Origin: Leptospira interrogans
Lineage (GTDB): Bacteria; Spirochaetota; Leptospiria; Leptospirales; Leptospiraceae
DNA length: 64,000 nucleotides
Assembly (NCBI RefSeq): GCF_900156205.1
Contig: NZ_FTNA01000001.1
Location: 1 to 64,000 of the forward strand
Direction of reading: 5' to 3'
Made by a program: the position numbers and the translations under genes. A model generated the notes under the pieces. That model worked only from the letters and a program-made list of their open reading frames with translations, was not told the DNA's origin and made no database searches. This document shows positions 59,294 to 64,000 of this stretch, piece after piece; the stretch's first letter is position 1; each line of letters opens with the position of its first letter.

Positions 59294-60850
59294 ATGATAC
59301 AAGAACTTCAGCTTCGTGTGGTTCCAGAAGTCGCTGGCGAATATGAATTGCTCAAGACGTTCGTTTCTAAAACTTTAAAAATAGGAATACAAGAAATTTG
59401 GCATATCGAAATTTTGAGCCGTTCCATTGATGCAAGACAGAAAACGATTTATTTCAATTTGAAAGTTTTAGTTTTTATCGGAGAAAATTATGTAGAAAAA
59501 CAAATTGCTCTTCCTGATTTTTCCGATGTGTCTAACGCGAAAGAAGTAATTGTAGTTGGTGCGGGGCCGGCGGGTCTTTTTGCTTGTCTTCAACTGATTC
59601 TTTCCGGTTTTAAACCGATTCTTTTAGAAAGAGGTAAGGATGTAATGAAACGCCCTTTCGATCTCAAAGAAGTTAATATTCATCATAACGTAAACGAAGA
59701 CTCAAACTATTGTTTTGGAGAAGGTGGGGCAGGAACATACTCGGATGGTAAACTTTATACCAGATCTAAAAAAAGAGGGAATGTTCGTCAAATTTTAGAA
59801 TGGCTCGTAGGTTTTGGAGCTAACAAAGATATTCTCGTAGAAGCTCATCCCCATATAGGAACCAATAAACTCCCCAAAATTGTAAAAAACATTCGAGAGA
59901 AAATTATAGAAACGGGCGGGGAAATCCATTTTGAAAAGAGGGTCACCGATTTATTGTTAAACGGAAATCAAATTCAAGGAGTGGTTACAAAAGACGGGGA
60001 TAAAGTATATGCAAAAAATATAATTCTAGCTACGGGACATTCTGCAAGGGACATATTCGAATTACTCCATCAAAAAGGAATTGAACTTGAACTTAAACCA
60101 ATTGCTGTAGGTGTTAGAGTAGAACATCAGCAATCTTTAATTGACTCTATTCAATATAAGTGTGAAGTGAAAAGCACCTATCTTCCTCCCTCTCCTTACA
60201 ATATTGTTAAACAGGTAGATGGGAGAGGAGTGTACTCTTTTTGTATGTGTCCTGGGGGTGTAATTGCCGCCTGCGCGACAAAACCGGAGGAAATAGTCAC
60301 AAATGGATGGTCTTCTTCTAAAAGGGCAAGACCTTCCGCAAATTCCGGAATCGTTGTAGAGTTAAAATCGGAAGATTTTAAACCTTTTGCTAAGTTTGGT
60401 CCTCTGGCTGCAATGGAGTTTCAAAAAGAGATCGAAAGAAAAGCTTGGGTTGCGGGTGGTCGTACACAAAAAGCTCCAGCACAGAAGCTTATGGATTTTG
60501 TTCAAGGTAAGTTATCTATCGATCTACCTAAGACTTCCTATACTCCTGGGATCACATCGGTTGTGTTAGGCGAAGTTCTTCCTCGTTTTGTTTATCAATC
60601 TTTGCAAAAAGGTTTTCAGGAATTTGATCGTTCTATGAAAGGTTATTTGACAAACGAAGCGGTTGTTCACGCTCCGGAGACTAGAACTTCTTCGCCCGTT
60701 TGTATTCCGAGAGATCCTAATTCCTTACAACACGTTCGAATTCAAGGACTTTATCCATGTGGAGAAGGTGCGGGTTACGCGGGTGGAATCGTTTCTGCGG
60801 CAATGGACGGAATTAGATCTGCGCATGCTTGCGTGTCTTCGATGATTTGA
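59294..60850 (+). CDS. FAD-dependent dehydrogenase (COG2509-type)
   Basis: The 518-residue protein has an N-terminal extension of about 85 residues, then the FAD-binding VIVVGAGPAGLFACLQL (about 86-102), YCFGEGGAGTYSDGKLYTR, ATGHSARDIFELL, GVRVEH and CMCPGGVI. The C-terminal CGEGAGYAGGIVSAAMDGI is the FAD-contacting motif of this family. Its substrate is not known; members are widespread, stand-alone cytosolic flavoproteins. Start is ATG with a weak AAGAAG site. Confidence 0.85.
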   Translation: MIQELQLRVVPEVAGEYELLKTFVSKTLKIGIQEIWHIEILSRSIDARQKTIYFNLKVLVFIGENYVEKQIALPDFSDVSNAKEVIVVGAGPAGLFACLQLILSGFKPILLERGKDVMKRPFDLKEVNIHHNVNEDSNYCFGEGGAGTYSDGKLYTRSKKRGNVRQILEWLVGFGANKDILVEAHPHIGTNKLPKIVKNIREKIIETGGEIHFEKRVTDLLLNGNQIQGVVTKDGDKVYAKNIILATGHSARDIFELLHQKGIELELKPIAVGVRVEHQQSLIDSIQYKCEVKSTYLPPSPYNIVKQVDGRGVYSFCMCPGGVIAACATKPEEIVTNGWSSSKRARPSANSGIVVELKSEDFKPFAKFGPLAAMEFQKEIERKAWVAGGRTQKAPAQKLMDFVQGKLSIDLPKTSYTPGITSVVLGEVLPRFVYQSLQKGFQEFDRSMKGYLTNEAVVHAPETRTSSPVCIPRDPNSLQHVRIQGLYPCGEGAGYAGGIVSAAMDGIRSAHACVSSMI

Positions 60851-60899
60851 TCGGATCTCGGAAACAATCAATAGGATATAGAAAATTCTATCATCAATC

Positions 60900-61439
60900 A
60901 TGGGACCAAAAGAAAATATACTGAAACAGCTCGAAGAGCTCTCCGTTTCTAACTTCGAGCACTTAAACGGAGATTTGCTTTCCCACCTATTGGGAACCTT
61001 TCAAATCTTGGAAGAATGGGGTTCTCCCGAATTTCTATGTTATGCAGGGCTTTTTCATGCTGTTTATGGGACCTTCGCTTATCAAAATCCAGTAGTTGGA
61101 ACGAACGCAAGAAAGGAAATAGTCGGGATCATCGGAGAAAAAGCCGAAACGTTAGTCTATCTTTACGGCTCTTGCGACAGAACACATCTTTACGGACAAT
61201 TTGGAAACACAAAATCCATCTTTCATAAGAATCGATTTACGGGCGAAATTACAACTCTTACAAGATCGATTCTCAACGATCTTTGTGAACTCACCGCGGC
61301 CAACGAATTACAATTGGCCCTTAGCGACAATTCTTTTCGAAATCGCTATGCTGCGGAGCTAAAGAATTTATTTAGTAGAATGAATCCGTATCTTTCGTCA
61401 AAGGCAGCAATCTTGTGCTCCTCCGTATTTTCGGCGTAA
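60900..61439 (+). CDS. DUF6817-like HD-type protein
   Basis: The 179-residue protein has the helical pattern HLNGDLLSHLLGTFQILEEW, then PEFLCYAGLFHAVYGT, with conserved His residues (about 22, 29 and 53) that could bind metal, and DRTHLYGQ. It matches my memory of DUF6817, an HD-domain-like family. Function is unknown. It follows the FAD gene by 49 bases and may be cotranscribed. Confidence 0.65.
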   Translation: MGPKENILKQLEELSVSNFEHLNGDLLSHLLGTFQILEEWGSPEFLCYAGLFHAVYGTFAYQNPVVGTNARKEIVGIIGEKAETLVYLYGSCDRTHLYGQFGNTKSIFHKNRFTGEITTLTRSILNDLCELTAANELQLALSDNSFRNRYAAELKNLFSRMNPYLSSKAAILCSSVFSA

Positions 61440-61512
61440 TGCGAAAGGGATCGATGCGGGGTTAAGTTATTGGTATTTTATAAAAATTTAATCTGATTCT
61501 GGAATTTCACAA

Positions 61513-61605
61513 TAACTTGACCAGAGCTGAGAGCCCGGTCCGGCTTGCCTGCGGTAAGCCGGATTCGCCAAGATTATTTACTTCAAACTCACGTTAAATA
61601 GAACT
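61513..61605. repeat. Dispersed repeat R7, copy 3
   Basis: It reads GACCAGAGCTGAGAGCCCGG, CTGCGGTAAGCCGGATTCGC and AAACTCACGTTAAATAGAA, matching 38848-38908, 47203-47275 and 55541-55588. Confidence 0.74.
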
Positions 61606-61632
61606 CCGTTTTTAGAAAGAACAATTTATATT

Positions 61633-61718
61633 AGAGTTGTTGAAAATTAATTCTCCATCTGTTTTCGTTGTATTGAAACGGTTTTGTTAATCTCCGCTAT
61701 AGAATTTTCTACAACTCT
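61633..61718. repeat. MITE-like element R1, copy g (shortened)
   Basis: It is bounded by AGAGTTGTTGAAAATTAATT and AGAATTTTCTACAACTCT. The interior is about 15 bases shorter than the 101-bp form. Confidence 0.82.
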
Positions 61719-61746
61719 ATTTCTTAAAAGTAAGTTTTATATAATA

Positions 61747-61986
61747 TTATAAATTCATAAATTGCTTATTAAGCTTTTCTAAATCTTGGATTAGATCTGT
61801 AGGTTTTGGTTGGATCGTTTTGGCGAGTTTCATTCCGTCATCTATTAGATCTAAAATCAGTTTTTTTTCAGCGATTGCACGCGCAGAAGGCATAGACTTT
61901 CTTTCATTTTTATAAATGGAAGCCTTTTCATCGATGATAGAAATGATTTTATTCAAAGCGTGAATTTTTGCCTGTTCTTCTCCCAT
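61747..61986 (-). CDS. Small hypothetical protein
   Basis: Not recognised. The 79-residue charged protein is likely helical (EEQAKIHALNKIISIIDEKA) with no signal or membrane segment. The strong GGAGG ribosome-binding site before the ATG supports it as a real gene. It is on the same strand as DoxX and the acyl-CoA ligase, 53 bases downstream of doxX. Confidence 0.65.
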   Translation of the reverse strand: MGEEQAKIHALNKIISIIDEKASIYKNERKSMPSARAIAEKKLILDLIDDGMKLAKTIQPKPTDLIQDLEKLNKQFMNL

Positions 61987-62039
61987 AAAAATCCTCCGTC
62001 TTTATTGAAAGTTTAATGAGTTTGAAATTCTGGAAAAGC

Positions 62040-62450
62040 TTATTTTTGAAAGTGTTTTCGCAAAATCGCCGTTAGAGTTTCTTTTTCTTGCCATAAAAGT
62101 AGTGTACATATAACCGCATTTCCCAGCGCTAGAAAAAAAAGAAATCCCCCGTCGTTTTCTTGTTCAATTCCGATTACAAATACATGGGAGAGAATTGCGC
62201 CGAGCATAAGACCCAACCCAAGTAAAGAACCCAACCAACTCCAACCGGGTATAAACAAAAGAATTGAAACGATCAATTCTAAAATTCCCGTTCCGATTCT
62301 TCCCCATGGCTCCATTCCGAGTTTGGAAAAAATCGCAACGGATTCTGGAGCTCCTGTAAATTTATAAAATAGGGTCTGCAGAAATATAAATGCTACGATG
62401 CCTCTTAAATATTTAAGTAATCGTTTTTTTAAAGAATCGATCTTAAACAA
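62040..62450 (-). CDS. DoxX-family membrane protein
   Basis: The 136-residue protein has four membrane helices and the DoxX pattern with FLQTLFYKFTG near the N-terminus, GTGILELIVSILLFIPG and LGLGLMLGAILSHVFVI. DoxX proteins are associated with redox or thiol homeostasis; the partner is unknown. The start is TTG with AGGAGA eight bases upstream. It lies 56 bases downstream of the acyl-CoA ligase gene. Confidence 0.8.
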   Translation of the reverse strand: MFKIDSLKKRLLKYLRGIVAFIFLQTLFYKFTGAPESVAIFSKLGMEPWGRIGTGILELIVSILLFIPGWSWLGSLLGLGLMLGAILSHVFVIGIEQENDGGFLFFLALGNAVICTLLLWQEKETLTAILRKHFQK

Positions 62451-62506
62451 AAAAATTTCTCCTGAGATTCTTTGAAATTTTCGGATTCATTTTTAAAGGG
62501 TTACAT

Positions 62507-64000
62507 TTATTGGTACATTTCTTCTATTTCTTTTTTATATTTATCCGTTACTACGTTTCGTTTGATTTTCATTGTTTGTGTTAATTCATCTCCAGGTTCA
62601 AACTTCTTATTTAGAATTCTAAAATTGGAAACTTTTTCAAAGTTCTTAAAACCGTTTTCGCTCGACACAAACGTTTTGATTTCGTTTTTAAAAAGTGCAA
62701 CTATATCCAAGTCTCCATTTAAATTTTCTATTTCGTTTAACATTTTAGACTTGGATTCTTTTAGATATTTTTCTAAAATTTCTCTATCCGGAACGATCAA
62801 AGCTCCGAGTGTTTTTTGATCGTGACCAATTACCATCGCTTGTTGAATAAATCTACTCCGAACCAGAGCAAATTCGATTGGCTCGGGCTCTAAATTTTCT
62901 CCGCCTAAAAGTACAATTGTGTCTTTGGCTCTCCCGGAATATTTTAATTCTCCTGAAGTTGTCCAAGTTAAAAGATCTCCCGAGTTCAACCATCCATCTG
63001 AACTCAAAATCTCTTTCGTTTTTTCGGGTTCTTTGTAGTAACCCTTCATCACGTGATCTCCCTTATGCCAAGCAATTCCTTTAATTCCTGGTTTAGTGAT
63101 TTCATTTCCTTTTTCGTCCATTAATTTGATTTGAACTCCTGGAATACAACGACCTAGAGTTCCCACTGTAATTTCTCCTAAAATTCTCCTTGTAGAAATA
63201 CCAGATAACTCTGTCATTCCGTAACCTTCTAAAATTGGAATTCCAATCGCGTTAAAAAATGTGTCTATGTACTGAGGTAAGGCCCCAGCCCCGGAAAGTG
63301 CAAATTTTAATTCTCCGCCTAATCCTTGTTTGATTTTATTGAAAGCGAGTTGTGAAATCTGATTCGGAATCCAAAGAAGGATCACAATCCAAAATGAAAT
63401 TAATTTTTGCCATAAAGAAGCAAATGTAGATTGTTCCGTTAAAGAATATTCCAAATTTTGCAACCTAGAAAGATGTTTATAATACGTAATTGCAATCTCC
63501 TTAAATGCTCCAAATAAAGCTTGTTGAACTGGAGAAGAATTTCTTACTTTATCATGAATCTTGTTGTAAAGACTTTCCCAAACTCTAGGAACCGAAAGTA
63601 ACAATGTAGGTTTAATATCCGCAAGATCTTGACTTAAACTAGAAATAGAAGTGAAGGCTTCTGCTCCTCCTGCACGGATACAAACGGTTTCCACAAGTCT
63701 TTCCGCAATATGCCAAGGAGGAAGATACGCCATACTTCTGTCGGTTGGATATACGTTTAGATCTTCTCCTTGTAAGGCGCTGTCTACGTTAAATACTATG
63801 TTTTTGTGAGTCAACATTACACCTTTGGGTTTTCCCGTGGTGCCTGATGTATAGACGATCGTAGCCAAATCTTCTTCCCGGATTGCCGACCCTCTTTTAT
63901 GGAACTCATCCTTTCCTTTGTTTTGTATCCAAGTTTTGCCTTTTTCAATTAAGTCGTTTAACAATATGATTTCAAAAGATTTTGTATCTTCAAGTGTTCC
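62507..64000 (-). CDS. Long-chain acyl-CoA ligase (partial, runs off right edge)
   Basis: The AMP-binding protein activates fatty acids to acyl-CoA. It has the P-loop YTSGTTGKPKGVMLTHKN, the A5 motif GYGMTELSG, SGDLLTWT, and the C-terminal domain with KIKRNVV. The frame has no stop up to the right edge at 64000, so the N-terminus is outside the window; the TTG at 63964 is not a start. The family form is the long FadD15/FACL type with a membrane-interacting insert (LISFWIVILLWIPNQI). DoxX follows. Confidence 0.93.
   Translation of the reverse strand, partial: GTLEDTKSFEIILLNDLIEKGKTWIQNKGKDEFHKRGSAIREEDLATIVYTSGTTGKPKGVMLTHKNIVFNVDSALQGEDLNVYPTDRSMAYLPPWHIAERLVETVCIRAGGAEAFTSISSLSQDLADIKPTLLLSVPRVWESLYNKIHDKVRNSSPVQQALFGAFKEIAITYYKHLSRLQNLEYSLTEQSTFASLWQKLISFWIVILLWIPNQISQLAFNKIKQGLGGELKFALSGAGALPQYIDTFFNAIGIPILEGYGMTELSGISTRRILGEITVGTLGRCIPGVQIKLMDEKGNEITKPGIKGIAWHKGDHVMKGYYKEPEKTKEILSSDGWLNSGDLLTWTTSGELKYSGRAKDTIVLLGGENLEPEPIEFALVRSRFIQQAMVIGHDQKTLGALIVPDREILEKYLKESKSKMLNEIENLNGDLDIVALFKNEIKTFVSSENGFKNFEKVSNFRILNKKFEPGDELTQTMKIKRNVVTDKYKKEIEEMYQ

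Larger units (their letters stand above)
61440..61746. other. Intergenic region with R7 and R1 copies
   Basis: An R7 copy (61513-61605) and an R1 copy (61633-61718) occupy most of it. It separates convergent genes, so these could serve as bidirectional terminators; that role is inference. Confidence 0.7.

Overview
The window looks like a chromosomal segment of a pathogenic Leptospira, probably of the L. interrogans group. This is my inference from three things: AT-rich coding sequence with frequent TTG, GTG and probable CTG starts; members of families described mainly from Leptospira (DUF1564- and DUF1574-type proteins, and a Bat aerotolerance operon with a TPR-containing BatC); and long gene-free stretches filled with dispersed repeats. 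No rRNA, tRNA, CRISPR array or transposase gene was recognised.

Layout. 0-5.4 kb: ferrochelatase (hemH), an outer-membrane barrel-like protein, a ParA/ParB pair with two matching near-palindromes that could be its parS sites, and a flavodoxin-fold NADPH-FMN reductase. 6-14.2 kb: an O-acyltransferase, a cyclic-nucleotide-binding protein, an SDR / tyrosine-phosphatase / type II NADH dehydrogenase cluster, a second SDR, an SRPBCC protein, and a clear intrinsic terminator. 14.4-20.1 kb: a DUF1574/SGNH-like protein, a MORN-repeat protein and a small membrane-anchored protein, separated by more than 2.6 kb of repeats. 20.3-29.1 kb: moxR, DUF58, an unnamed membrane gene, batA, batB, batC, batD and htpG, most of them joined by 4-base start/stop overlaps. 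29.1-36 kb: envelope hypotheticals, a PhoX-like protein, STAS and HATPase proteins flanking a divergent NAD kinase, and a fatty-acid desaturase. 36-42 kb: a repeat-rich region with a frameshifted gene, an F420-type reductase, an LRR protein and a DUF1564 protein. 42-52.4 kb: the GTPase chaperone MeaB with an ethylmalonyl-CoA-mutase-like enzyme, two polytopic glycosyltransferase-like proteins, a methyltransferase, a thioredoxin/TPR protein and hisE. 52.8-64 kb: fabG, acpP, rnc, a NUDIX gene whose 5' end is out of frame, aroB, an MscS channel, a lipoprotein-like protein, an FAD dehydrogenase, a DUF6817-like protein, DoxX and an acyl-CoA ligase that runs off the right edge.

The strongest functional units are the moxR-bat-htpG operon (periplasmic stress or oxygen tolerance coupled to a chaperone), the Ecm-MeaB pair (B12-dependent acyl-CoA rearrangement), fabG-acpP-rnc (fatty acid synthesis with RNase III) and parAB.

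The least explained content is the non-coding DNA. At least seven repeat families recur here. Two have terminal inverted repeats and look like MITEs. One is a high-copy 10-16 bp dyad (TGTGGTAGTTCCCACA-like) arranged in irregular arrays, and the DNA between its copies is itself conserved from locus to locus.
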